DNA of 64,000 nucleotides from assembly GCA_963855995.1 (NCBI GenBank), contig OY979723.1:9057013-9121012 (forward strand), read 5' to 3'. Position numbers and translations under genes: made by a program. The stretch is from Muricea muricata (taxonomy: Eukaryota; Cnidaria; Anthozoa; Malacalcyonacea; Plexauridae). Positions 35,791 to 47,100 of this stretch are shown here, one piece after another (within the stretch, counting starts at the first letter, position 1; each line of letters begins with the position of its first letter). The notes beneath the pieces were generated by a model. The model was not told the DNA's origin and searched no databases. It saw only the letters and a list, made by a program, of their open reading frames with translations.

Positions 35791-35863
35791 CTTTGGATCG
35801 TCTTAGCTCTTCTCTCTTCAAAGAACATCACGCTGGCCAAGTAGATAACAAGCTTACTCGTAT
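35791..35863 (-). pseudogene. Exon-like module A, copy 5 (truncated)
   Basis: The minus strand keeps the GGCCAGCGTGATGTTCTTTG region and a GATCCAAAGGTAACG end, but has lost the middle of the module. The donor is changed to GTAACG. Confidence 0.4.
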
Positions 35864-35890
35864 ATAATCTAATTAAGCATCATATAAAAT

Positions 35891-37118
35891 AAGGAGAAAA
35901 TTAATGTTACCAAATATTGGAACTAAACGAAAATTTAACTGAAAATGACTTTGACAAACTGCTAATTGTTATACTATTTAGTGATTCACTTCTAAAGTCG
36001 ATATCAACTCTTTCTCATCCTGTTCTGTCATTGACTGGTAGTTAGTGTATTTACTTGGTATGCTTTGACAAAATAAACAATTACGATGTTTAGAAAACTT
36101 TATACAAGATAAGCGAAGAAAACTAGGTTAATAAGCATTAGAGAGGAGTAAGTAACTATTTAGTAGATAACCAACGGCATCATTCGATATATCGCAGTCA
36201 GCTGAGGACGAAGGCAGAAATACGACTTAGATACAAATTGCCGGTCAAAATCACATTTTAACTGCAGGGAATTTATTAAAAATTTGTTGAAATTTAATTC
36301 ATGTAGGATTTAAAATTGACAAATTTTAGATTAGGTAGTGAAAATTAATGCCTCTTATTGCCACCGTTGATTGATTCTTGTGACAGAGCGATTTCGACCG
36401 ACGATTTGATTATTATTTATTCAGTTTTTCTTTAAATTTCACAAAAATGATGACATTCAAAAAAGCCGAGTCTTTCTATGTCTATAAAAGAATGACCTGT
36501 AGATTAACTAATGAACGCGTCAGAGTCACTGATCTGGTTAGCGTACGAACATTGCAATATTGACGACAATGTTGCATTTTTTGGGGGGATTCCAATTTTT
36601 TTGGGGGGATTCCAATTTTTTTTGGGGGGATTCCAATTTTTTTGGGGGGGGGAGGGAAGAATGCCTGATTTGACTGTTAAACAACGACGAAATATGACGT
36701 ACCGGTAACATTCTGATTCATAGGCGAATATACCATTTCTTCATTCTTAGTTATATTGGTTTCAAATTATTTGATTTTTGAACTTTTTAATTCCAATGGG
36801 GATACAGCTTTTGATGTAACGGTCAAATATTTGGGTCAAGTTTTGCACTTAAGTAAATTTAAGTATAAAGTCAAGTAAAGATAGCTCACCTGTTTTAGGA
36901 CCTTTCAATTTTGCCCAATGTCCATTCGATCTTTTCTCTTACGTTTAGCCTGAAATAACCGAATAAATTATACTTAAAATGAACATTTAATATGCAAAGT
37001 AATTAAATTACTGGCTAATGTTTGTTCTCTTAATTTGCCATGTATCTGTGGTTGCTCCACAGAGATCAACTTAGCAATTTTCATTACCATTTGCAAGCTA
37101 GGTTTTCTATTCGCCCCG
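35891..37118. other. Gene-free stretch with repeat relics
   Basis: 36000-36160 is a decayed inverted copy of 32140-32328. 36577-36648 holds about three and a half units of a ~21-bp G/T-rich tandem repeat (TTTTTTGGGGGGATTCCAAT type). No coding region supported. Confidence 0.4.
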
Positions 37119-37345
37119 CTACCCAGGCCAGGTCTCTGAAGATTATTTCGATATAAATAAGTAGAAGTACAATATTATGTACAGTATAAGTACCTCTATG
37201 TAAGTGGAAGTAGCTGGGGAGCTGGCCTGGTAGGGACATTTTTGTATTCAATTTCTCATGCAAACTTTGTAAACAATTAATTGAAAAGAACTTATAAAGA
37301 TTACAATTTGAATAACAATAAAAAGAGATTAACTATCACAGATTA
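37119..37345. repeat. Hairpin repeat with flank, copy 2 (inverted)
   Basis: Reverse-complement copy of 18690-18973: arms CAGGCCAG and CTGGCCTG, inner AAGTAGAAGTAC hairpin, and flank AACTTTGTAAACAATTAATT. More diverged than copy 1. Confidence 0.65.
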
Positions 37346-39374
37346 TGCTCATTCAAATAACAATCTTGCAATCTTGTAATGTTAAAAAATTTGTTTAAAA
37401 CATTTCTGCACAGCACTATCGAACTTAACTGCATCCTGTTAACTTCAGTTTCAGCACAAACGTCTTGATAAATATTGAAAAATCTACTTTAGTTCTTTTT
37501 TGTATTTCGAACCCTTGCATTAAGCATGCTATATTTATGCTATATGCTATAAACATATTTTCACTAAACAATTCCTTGAATTTTTGAGAATTGGTTACTT
37601 GTAACTTCATTAAAAATCATTTTGGTGTCTGGTTGTTGTTCTCTTTATATACTTTCCAAAATGGAGAGTAGTTTTAGTGCTTCAGTTAATTTATATTCAA
37701 ACTAGTTCAACTTTGTAATGTAGCCAAGCCCAGTTTATGTAACTAGATTATTTGGCCGTCCTTAATTATTTGTTCTAAAGTTGAAGAAGTTATACTATGT
37801 TGAAAATCAGAAACTAAAAAAATCAGACGGTTAAAATAAATAATAACAGTTTAATTTTTGGCTTCAGTGGCAAAATTGTCAGGGTTAATGTTACTGTATT
37901 AGAACAGAGTTTGTGTTTTTTCAGATACCCTAACTGTGATTGGTCAGCATATGGCACGTACTCTTTCTTTATGCAATTCAAGTGAAGACTCAAAATGGAT
38001 GCTGACAAAATGACCTTTGTCCATTCCGTTTTGAGTGCAAATGCATTTGACTGAAAATAGAATTCATAAATTCCAAGTTCTCAAGATGTAACTCATTAAG
38101 ACGTAACTGCCATTCACAAGTCAGTAATGGCAAATAAACAGAATTATTTTAGCCACAGATACATCGAGAAGCGATCATCGCCCAGTATGGAACTATTAAA
38201 CTTTTGTGCGCCGGACAAAATGTCTGGTTCCATTGACTGCGCGACAAAGAAGGTTATGCTACTGATTTGGGTGCGCCGCATCAGCGAAAAAAGTGTTATG
38301 CCAGTAAAGCTTGGTAGCGGGCCAATAACAATATTTTAGCTGAAGTTGTTGCTAAGTGGGAACTTATTCAGACGTCTCTCGTGTAACAATATTGTTTTTA
38401 TTTCCAAAAATGCATTAGCTATAGTACCCATACATTAGCTATAGCTATCAGTGTAAAAACGAATGTTATAAAAAATACAATGTCAAATATCTGTCAAGAA
38501 CTCAAAGTCCTTCAGACTTGAGTCATGACTCATGAGACCTCAGTAACGCTACTGACTGTCGCTACTCGCTAATTATGATGAATTATCAAGAGAGGAACGG
38601 GTAACGTCGACCGTCACCTTTTAAATGAGAAAGAACTTTCTTGCTTTGTAAGAATTTTCTCCTTTTCTCTTCAGAAAACCAACTCTATTTGCAGGTAGCC
38701 TCAGTTGCTTATCTCCGTCAACAAAAAGTTTAGCAGCTTGTGAAATAATATTTTTTGAGCGCAGTTCAAGTACAAGTACATTAGACATTGACCAATCGAC
38801 CAGCGTTCTATCTTCAAGGGTGGAATTGCTCTGGCCTACTTGTCACTGTGACTGTTTTACCATCACGCGGTAAAAACTTCCACCTACTGTAAAACGCTAT
38901 CATCGCCACTTGACCTGCTTCGTCATAAAGGGTGCTCTTGCATGGTGTCAAAAGCCTCCACCACTGCATCTCTCTTCACATATGCTTCAAATGAGCAACG
39001 ATTTGCGAATTCGAATTTCCACTAGACTAGGTTCTAACTTAACGAGAAAGTTAGAACTAGTAGATGCGATTTTTCACTTGACTTCATTCACATAATCCTC
39101 ATTTGTGCATAAACAGTTTTTAAAACGTACACAACGCGCCTTTTGACAAAATTTTTAATTTACATTTTTGTGCATCAAGACCCCAATTCCGTATTTTTGT
39201 GCGCTAATTTGTCCGTCGACAGACAATTACGTGCACCGGACATGTCCGGCACACAATCTGCTTCCATACTGAATCATCGGCAAATTCTAAATTGCATAGA
39301 CCTTATACTCCAATATTGCACTTAATTCCATTCCTTTTTCATAAAAATCGATCTCTAAGAGCCATCTAGACAGT
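37346..39374. other. Gene-free stretch upstream of the KLHL gene
   Basis: AT-rich with only short open frames (around 38127 and 38910) that lack domains. A GACGTCTCTCGTG fragment at 38372 may be a MITE relic. The KLHL promoter probably lies toward the end of this stretch, but no clear TATA or initiator can be named. Confidence 0.3.
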
Positions 39375-39539
39375 ATGCTTCAAATACAGGTAGAAAATCT
39401 ATACTATCGACTAACAGATCGTGATCTTACTCGTGGACAGAAAAAGTTTGAGAAATTGGAAAAACTTAGGAGTATCGTCGAAAACAAAGCTTCCGACTTT
39501 TTGTCGAGATATTCCGAGCAGGTTTGGTATACCAATTAG
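39375..39539 (+). CDS. Small hypothetical ORF (54 aa), possible exon
   Basis: Opens MLQIQVENLYYRLTDRDLTR and continues with a highly charged, helix-forming segment (KKFEKLEKLRSIVENKA) to a TAG at 39537. The heptad-like spacing of Leu/Ile suggests a coiled coil. An alternative reading is an exon ending at SEQ before GTTTGG, a weak donor. It lies about 500 bp upstream of the intronless KLHL gene on the same strand, so it could also be an upstream ORF of that transcript. No homologue recognised. Confidence 0.3.
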   Translation: MLQIQVENLYYRLTDRDLTRGQKKFEKLEKLRSIVENKASDFLSRYSEQVWYTN

Positions 39540-40043
39540 TTTTAATTCTGGCTGAACCGCGTACGCAAAGCGGTGGCCCACAACATATTTCCGTCTTTAT
39601 TTACTAAATCCGCGAATTTGAATCAAAATAAGCCTTCAATACTAACCAAAGAAGTTTGTATGGTATCCTTCACTAGACCAAGGGATGAAAAACTATCAAA
39701 CAAAAACATTTTTGTGCTTCTCATCCTTGTCAATTGTCAGTTTAATATCAACTGTGTTTCACACGGCTGTTTTGAAGAATATTGAACCTTACGTTTGCCG
39801 TTTTGATGAAAAACTTAATATTATATTAGGATATTAGCCTTTACTTTGAGTATTCTTTGGCAATGGCTCTTGGGCGTGCTGTGCACTGTTTTTGTGTCCC
39901 GCGCGCTCCGGGAACTGGGGATGATTACAAAAGTCGTTAAAAATAAAAAATCAAATTCGTCTTTGTTTACCCGTATTGAAATAATTGCGTGTGTTATATT
40001 TCTTTTTATATATCATGAAATGTTCCCCTAGGGGTGTATAGAA

Positions 40044-41831
40044 ATGGACAATCCCAAAAGTCAAGAAGAATGTTCTAGTCGAGGTTGTAGTGCAAATGAT
40101 GACGAAAATTTTGAACACTGCCACAAAGTCACCAGTTATTTGAACCAACTGCGAAAAACAGGCAAATTCTGCGATGTCAAATTGCTCGTTGAAGAAGAAA
40201 CGTTTCCTGCTCACAAGGCAGTGCTCTGTTCGGCCGGTGGTTATTTTTCAGCCGTATTTCAACACGATTTACAGGAGAAACACGCTGCACAAATCGAGTT
40301 GCCGACGATATGCCCGAGCATCTTTGACGGAGTGCTGGACTACATCTACACTGGCAGAATAAATCTTGGCGATTTGACCCAAAGTCAGAACGTTTTAATC
40401 GCTGCTGATTATTTAAATCTGGCCAGGCTTCGCGAAGCCACGATGGAGCATATGAAGTCGTTTTTGACCACGTCAAATTTCCTCCGAACTTTGACCTTTG
40501 CCGAGCGGTATAATTTCGAGGAACTCAGCGAGAAAATTTGTAATTTTGCCGAGAACAACTTTACTGCTATCGTAGACGAAGGGAAACACCTCGAATTCAC
40601 CGTTGACCAGCTGGTAAAAGTTCTAAAAAGTGACGACTTGTTGGTGGAAAATGAAGAATATGTTTTCGATGCTATGGTGCAGTGGATCAGACACCACCCC
40701 GGCCAAGAGGAGTGCATCTCAACATTGTTCCCCCATCTGCGTCTGTGTCAAATTTCGGGTTCAACCATCGTGGATAAAATCCTCCGCGAAAATTTGATAC
40801 TCTCTGATGAGAACTCACGGAATGTTATTCTTGCTCATCTTAAGGAGGTCATGTACCAGAATGGTTTCTGTGATGACCAGGTTACCGCCAACCGAAAGCC
40901 GAGACGGGTGGTCGAGGCAGTTATATTGTTATCAGGTAGTAACCAGCCACTGTGTTACATCCCGAGCATACAGCAGTGGTATCATATGCCAGGCATGCAA
41001 TGGGAACATAAGAACACTCCAATTGCCTTATGCAATGGAAAGCTTTATGTCACATCTGGGAGATCTGGAATTGGTCTAGTTGCCCAAACAGAGTACTACA
41101 ATCCACAAACCAATGAATGGTCCTCAACTGGTTCCCTCCCCACTTCCAACTACTGGCCCGGCTTGGTCTCCTTACACGGTTTCCTATATCTTGTTGGTGG
41201 CCGCACTCCGACGAGCCGACTCAAAACAGTTTGGCGTTATGATCCTCGAATCAACCAATGGGATTTAGTAGCTTCGTTAAGGGAAGAGAGGAGTGGTCCT
41301 GCTGTGGTTAGCTGCATGAATCACATTTATGCAATTGGTGGGAGAAAGAATCCTAACGAAGACCTCAGTAGCTGTGAGCGATACAGTCCACTGACAAATG
41401 AGTGGAAACCAGTTGCTCCAATGAATACTGGCAGATCGTTAGCGGCTGCAGCAAACATTGGTCATCGTATATTTGTTATTGGTGGTAGCGAGGACAGCGG
41501 AATGTTTCAGCTTGCGATACCGACTAACGAGGTCTACGACTGTTTGCTTGACGAGTGGTCGTTAATTGCTTGTTGCCTTGCCAATCGTGTTGCACCAGGT
41601 ATCTGCTCATTAGCAAACAAGATTTACATCTTTGGTGGTCGAAACCAGCAGGAGTCGTTAACGACAGTCGAAGTTTATGACAGCACAACAAATGAGTGGG
41701 AAGTTACAAGTCAATGTGACAAACTACACAATACATTCAGCATTAGCTGCTGTGTTTTCTACCTTCCTAAAAAACATTTACAAACATTCCCAAGGTTGAT
41801 GAACAACACCAGACAGAATTTGGAGTGTTGA
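40044..41831 (+). CDS. Kelch-like protein (BTB-BACK-Kelch), intronless
   Basis: A single uninterrupted frame of 595 residues with the full KLHL domain order. The BTB/POZ domain is at about 33-138 (CDVKLLV, FPAHKAVLCSAGGYF, YIYTGRI). BACK is at about 145-245 (AERYNFEELSEKICNF, VFDAMVQWIRHH). Six kelch repeats at about 290-580 show the paired glycines and Tyr/Trp spacing (LYLVGGR with RYDPRINQW; IYAIGGR with RYSPLTNEW; IYIFGGR with VYDSTTNEW). Family members dimerise through BTB, recruit CUL3 through BTB-BACK and present substrates bound by the six-bladed propeller for ubiquitination. Length matches the family (about 570-640). The ATG at 40044 is chosen because about 30 residues precede BTB, as is usual. 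The lack of introns may reflect retroposition. The exact KLHL subtype cannot be assigned by eye. Confidence 0.93.
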   Translation: MDNPKSQEECSSRGCSANDDENFEHCHKVTSYLNQLRKTGKFCDVKLLVEEETFPAHKAVLCSAGGYFSAVFQHDLQEKHAAQIELPTICPSIFDGVLDYIYTGRINLGDLTQSQNVLIAADYLNLARLREATMEHMKSFLTTSNFLRTLTFAERYNFEELSEKICNFAENNFTAIVDEGKHLEFTVDQLVKVLKSDDLLVENEEYVFDAMVQWIRHHPGQEECISTLFPHLRLCQISGSTIVDKILRENLILSDENSRNVILAHLKEVMYQNGFCDDQVTANRKPRRVVEAVILLSGSNQPLCYIPSIQQWYHMPGMQWEHKNTPIALCNGKLYVTSGRSGIGLVAQTEYYNPQTNEWSSTGSLPTSNYWPGLVSLHGFLYLVGGRTPTSRLKTVWRYDPRINQWDLVASLREERSGPAVVSCMNHIYAIGGRKNPNEDLSSCERYSPLTNEWKPVAPMNTGRSLAAAANIGHRIFVIGGSEDSGMFQLAIPTNEVYDCLLDEWSLIACCLANRVAPGICSLANKIYIFGGRNQQESLTTVEVYDSTTNEWEVTSQCDKLHNTFSISCCVFYLPKKHLQTFPRLMNNTRQNLEC

Positions 41832-44175
41832 ATCATTTGACTGTAATTAATAATTCAGGACAGAATTTGATTGTTCAATTAATTTTTTTGTTGTGATTGA
41901 TTTGAAATTATAAGAAATATTAATGAAAAATGATACAAATATGAAATGTATGATGGTGTACAACTGTCTTGCCACACGCCAATTATTTTCTGCCACCCCC
42001 TCATCCCCCCCCCCCCCCCCCCTCAAACGTCCTTGTCTGGTTATGTGTATTTAATAGCTAACAATAGCTCAACAAAAGAGTGCCTTGTTACAGTAAAACT
42101 GTAGCAACGTGCATTAATTTTGTGTTACATGATTATGCTTGGTAACATTGCTGACTAAAATCTGCATTATTTACAAATCTTGATGTTTGTAAATAATAAA
42201 AATTATACATAAAATGAATAGTTATTTAGTGTCGTTATAACATGGATTTACTATGGCATGGGCAAAAATAAAATCCCCCCCCTAAAAATAAAATCCTTCA
42301 AATGCCCCCCCCCCGAAATTTTGAGGCATGGATACCGCTGCTCTCTATTCCTCTTCAACTTTGCTTATGGCTCATGTGGCCTATGGCTCAGGTTGTTCAA
42401 AGCCCGTTTAGTAGAGAAGTTTGGAGTGTCAAAAAAATCGTAAGAATTTACAAATTTCAACTGCGGCGAAATGTATTGTCGAGGATAAGGGGGGGGGGCA
42501 TGCTAATGACACAACTAATTAACAATCAGATTACGAGCTCGGGATAGCTATGAGGTGATTGTTGATAGGGGGGGGAGGGGGGGCGAAACTCGAATCAACT
42601 ATCAAAGCCTAGAAATTGAGAGCAAGTAACTAATTGTCTTAGAAAAATCTGAGATAAAAAATGATTTTCAAGTCATTTTGCAAAACAAAACTATCAAATA
42701 TTCCAAAAAAAATACTCCAAAAAAATTATTGCTTTGCTGCTCGCTATCTATCGAGCAATAGATAGCGAGTAGAGTAGCCAATCAAATCACAGCATTGGCA
42801 TTAGTATGCTAGTATGATTCTAGTGACACTACATAGAAGTTGAGAGCGAGTGATCTCATTGTTTAGTAAAATTAGAGATAAAAATTTTTAAGTCATTTAT
42901 TTTTTAACATACTACTAAATGTCGTTGAGCTGAAAAACGCGAGGTAGCATAAAAAAGTGATTAAAGTTAACAATGATTAGTGAAAACGACAAGCAATCAG
43001 AACCATGTGTTCTGTATGCGTAGGCTAACAAAAACTGAGTAAAAATAATTTGCTTCCAAGGTGTCTCTAAAGTGTCCGTAATACCGTAATAGCGAGAGCT
43101 ACTGCAATTTACTTATAATAGTTTTGGCCGAGGATTGCCAAAGTGTTCTTGAACACCGCAAGTCCGTTAAAGTATTTCGACCTCAAGAGAATACTAATAT
43201 ATAACCTATATATACACATTTAGTGTAATTATTAGTGTTTAAAACTTAACTTCAGTCGTTCCCAAGCCACATGGGAGCGTGATTTGTCGTAAATGTGTTC
43301 AAGCTCAACACTTTTGATACAACCGCGCGCTCCGAATGACTTCGCAACTTTTTTTTTCTATTTTGTATCCTATATATGCGCCTGCGCAAGACGCGTAAAG
43401 CCGCGTTCAATCGAGAAACTGGGCGCTGGGTAAGAGATTGCGTCCAATCGCTCTCGATTTTACTTTTTAGTTCACCTGTCAGGGAGTATGGAAATTTTCC
43501 TTTAATAAACAATCAATTTGGTTTGCAACCTAAATATTTTCACTAAGTATCATAAACTGTTGTAATATCTTAAACGTGCGGTGGCCTTCGACAATTTTAA
43601 AATTAACAATGGATCGCATTGTATCGCCACAAAAAAATGGGATTATCAGCAGAATTCGACTTTTCAAACAAAGGCCGACGAAGGGCTTTCCGGCTTACAT
43701 CGTTTTAGGCGTTCTTTTGAATGCAGTACCTACACTGGCCACGTTAGTTCCTAGTGTGGTCAGCCGATAATTTGCCCATGAAAAAAGCGAGAGAAATATC
43801 AATAACAGTGGAATAAAATTAGTGGCTTAAATTTCCTCGCAGCTGCTCTAGCAATTTAATAAGCAAGATATTGGATAACAAGTTTGAAACTAAAATGCCC
43901 GTGCAATGTAATGCTGCTTGGTTTAAAGAGTGGATGCAAGAGAGTCGAGTTTATTACAGAAATAAAAATATTGTTATTAATTTTCAACCAATAAAGATTG
44001 TGGTTCAATACACTTGGAGAACAGGTGGAATGAGACTTCGCCATAGAAACACTGTTGTTAACACGTTTTAGGTCGATGCAAACAAAACATAGTGTCATTA
44101 ACAACGACAAGCTTGATTAAGTTAAGCATTATTAAACAGTTCTGAACAAAGTTTGCTCGTTTAAAGAACTACAAA
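41832..44175. other. KLHL 3' region and upstream region of the FN3-thioredoxin gene
   Basis: Holds homopolymer C and G runs (42007-42022, 42307-42314, 42490-42497, 42570-42590) and a short TCGCTATCTATCGAGCAATA hairpin at 42749-42775. A 53-residue plus frame beginning MDRIVSPQKNGIISRIRLFK (43611-43770) has a hydrophobic C-terminal half, GFPAYIVLGVLLNAVPTLA. A 66-residue frame lies at 43871-44071. Neither is matched to a family. They may be small proteins, 5' exons or chance. Confidence 0.35.
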
Positions 44176-47100
44176 ATGGTAAGTACAATGCATCACGCAT
44201 GTTCGCCGATATACTTGTCAAAGGTTTTTTCGACCTTTTTTTTCTTCAGACACTACAAAATTTAGGGTCAGACGCGATCTAATCACATCTTGAACGATCA
44301 TTAGAAAACCGTGTAATGAACTTTGATATCACATTGACAGTGAATTTGAATGTCGAGTAGTACACATTGGGTTCTCCGTGTATAATGAAGTGTCTATATA
44401 CACAATGCATGCCTGATTGTCGTCATTCAGTTTGGTCTTGGTCTAACAAAAAAACCTTGCATTTTGTCGAGTAAAATTTAATAGAAAACTTAGCATTGCA
44501 TAATTTGTATGAGTAATATTGCGCCAAACGTATTTTGTTTTTTTAAAACGAATGTTTCTTGCTCGATAAAATAGCAAACGCGAATCCGAAACGGGATTTT
44601 AGAATGATGCCAAATTAAGAATCTTCCAGGCGACTCTACGAACGCGCGGAAAAAGTCCCGTGGAGATTCTCATTAGAAATCTATTTTTCGATGAAAACTG
44701 CTAAATGTGTTTTTATTAATATTGTTTACTTTGTTCCCAAACATACGGTAGACTTATAATTCTCTGTGCTGAACATAATTGCAAAGTTTTAACGAGTTTC
44801 GTAAATGAAAAGAGTAATATATACATGATCAACAACAGCGGAATGGAACTCCAATCTGTGGCATGTTCTGTCCCTTTCGTTCACATTCAGACCATGCAGC
44901 TGGACTTTGTGCGTGAAGACGGCTTCCAGTTGCGAAAAAATTTATATTGTACGATCTTAATAACAGTTCATTGTTGCTTTCTTTTGTCCAATCTCACTCC
45001 CCGTAAGCGGGACAGCACTATGACTGAATAAAGTTCAGGAGCCGGTTGTTCAAAGCCGGATTAGCGCTAACCATGGCTTGAAGTTTGACGAACTGTTTCA
45101 GTATTTTTACACGTTCGTCCATTTCGAGACCTCAGGAACCTAAACTACTGTCGATCCAGACAAGATTTCTCAAGAAATACTTTCAAGCTTACGAACAAGC
45201 TGCTTTAGAACCCTAAACGTCAGCACTATTCGTCACTCTGCAAGTCCCCAAACAGAAGCAGTCACACCCTTGGAAATATATCGATTTTGAATATTTCCAG
45301 AGGGCGGGGGGGGGGGGGGGAAGGTGACCTTCTGGAGTCAGTAGTGTCAGTTGTACGAAGGGTGAATAGCGCTATCGGCCGGATAGTGATTTTCTTCAGA
45401 CTTTTCAGATGTTCAGAAACTGGTAAAACTATATTATGGTTCAGCAATTTTACGTTAAAGTTAGTGTCACTTCTTTTTATGCATTTCTGCAGCAGTTGAA
45501 AAATCACTATCCGGTCGATAGCGCTATCGTCTTTCCTACAACCGACAATTGTATTTTATTTCTGTGGATGTTTATAAACAGCTTATAGAAACGCTGTGCG
45601 TTTTATCTATTCCTCTTCACAGAATCCCGACGGATTGACTCACTATTACAGCGTGTTGTCCGCTGGTCAGCGACCCTTGGGTTCGGCAAGAGATAGCGTG
45701 AGTATAAAGGCGACGGTTAAGTCAACCAGAATAATAATGATACTGATAAAATAACTTGAAATGAAGGGAGGGGGAGGAAGAAAGATTAAAAGGAACTACT
45801 AAAGTAAAAATAGTTTCCCCCCAAAATTCACATAGTTAACGTCAGTCGCTGGTTTACTGCACGATTGGTGCGAGAAGGCAAACATTAAGCGTTGATTTTT
45901 TACACCCAAGCAAAGTTTTAAAGTTCGATAGTTCTATAGACTGTTTACAATATCTAAATACAAAGTCCTGAAATATGTTTAAAGTGAAGTTACAGGGTAC
46001 CAAAGTAAAACGTATCAGGCCGTACCACGGATGTCATTAGCGCTTCAGCCGCGTTTCCAGTCCATTCCATTGGATTATCTATAGTTAAAGTACTATAACT
46101 AATGAAGCACAATTTCCTTTGTTTTTTATAATGACAGAGTTCAGGCAGCTATACACCCCGAGGTTCAACGACCCCTCGCACTCAGGCGATCAGACGGCGG
46201 GAATCGACAAGAGATGTGCGGCATGGCTCCGTTGTTATTGACAGAAACGAAACGCTGCTATCCATGGATCCGTCGAAAGATCCCTTGAGGAAAGTTCACG
46301 AAGAAGGTCTCTATCTGAATTTGACATCGAGATCAAACGATACAATAACAGTGGAGTGGACGTATTGCCCGGCTCAATGTGAGTACATCGCATCATGTGC
46401 AGTTAGATAGATAAGTTAGATAAAACTTTTACTTTAATTGGGTAATCTCATCAGACCTCAATTGATCAGGGGCCGGTTGTATAAAACTCTTAATAACTTT
46501 TTTAATCACTGTTTTGTAATTAAATGGTGCTTAAGCACAAAATACGTTGTCCTGATTGGTCAACATTTCCACTAATCATAGTTAACTTTAATCACTTTTT
46601 TATACAACCGGTCCCCGGTGTCAACGAGAGCCATATATAGGCTACAATATTCGATTAGTATAAACTACTAGTCAATATATAAAACTACATTACATAATAT
46701 AAAACTACTCAGATCTTACACCAAAACCGTGCGGTGCTAAACGTTGCCGCACACCAGAGCTATCGGCTGAGCAAAAGTTATACGTGCATGTTAGCTCAGC
46801 TAAAAGCTTACCGTGTGCGGATGGATTTTAATGAGTTTTGTGCAGCGGGAAGCCGTCCCTCGCGATGTCGCGACTCTGTTATAATTCTAAATTAGCTAGA
46901 AATGCAAGTATTGAAGAGAGTTGGCAAACAATTACTGCATTATTTAAAAAGGAAATCCAAGACAACAATGATTACACTGTGGTGTTCCACAGGGCTCGAA
47001 CCTTGGCCCCTTACTATTTCTGATATATATCCACGACCTTCCACATTGTTTACAGACCACTACGGCTATAATGCTCGCAGATGACACAAATTAATCTTGT

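Larger units (their letters stand above)
34885..35890. mobile_element. Half fold-back element abutting the palindrome
   Basis: Starts GTAACTCTAGTCTGCTACTA, which is the sequence at the hairpin centre of the 9541-11180 element (10370 onward). It runs outward through the same blocks: GTTAACCGTAATAA, the TGGTCGGGGG unit, the TAGTATA-rich part, the B-box unit at 35450-35510 and module A. The other half is absent on this side. Confidence 0.7.
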
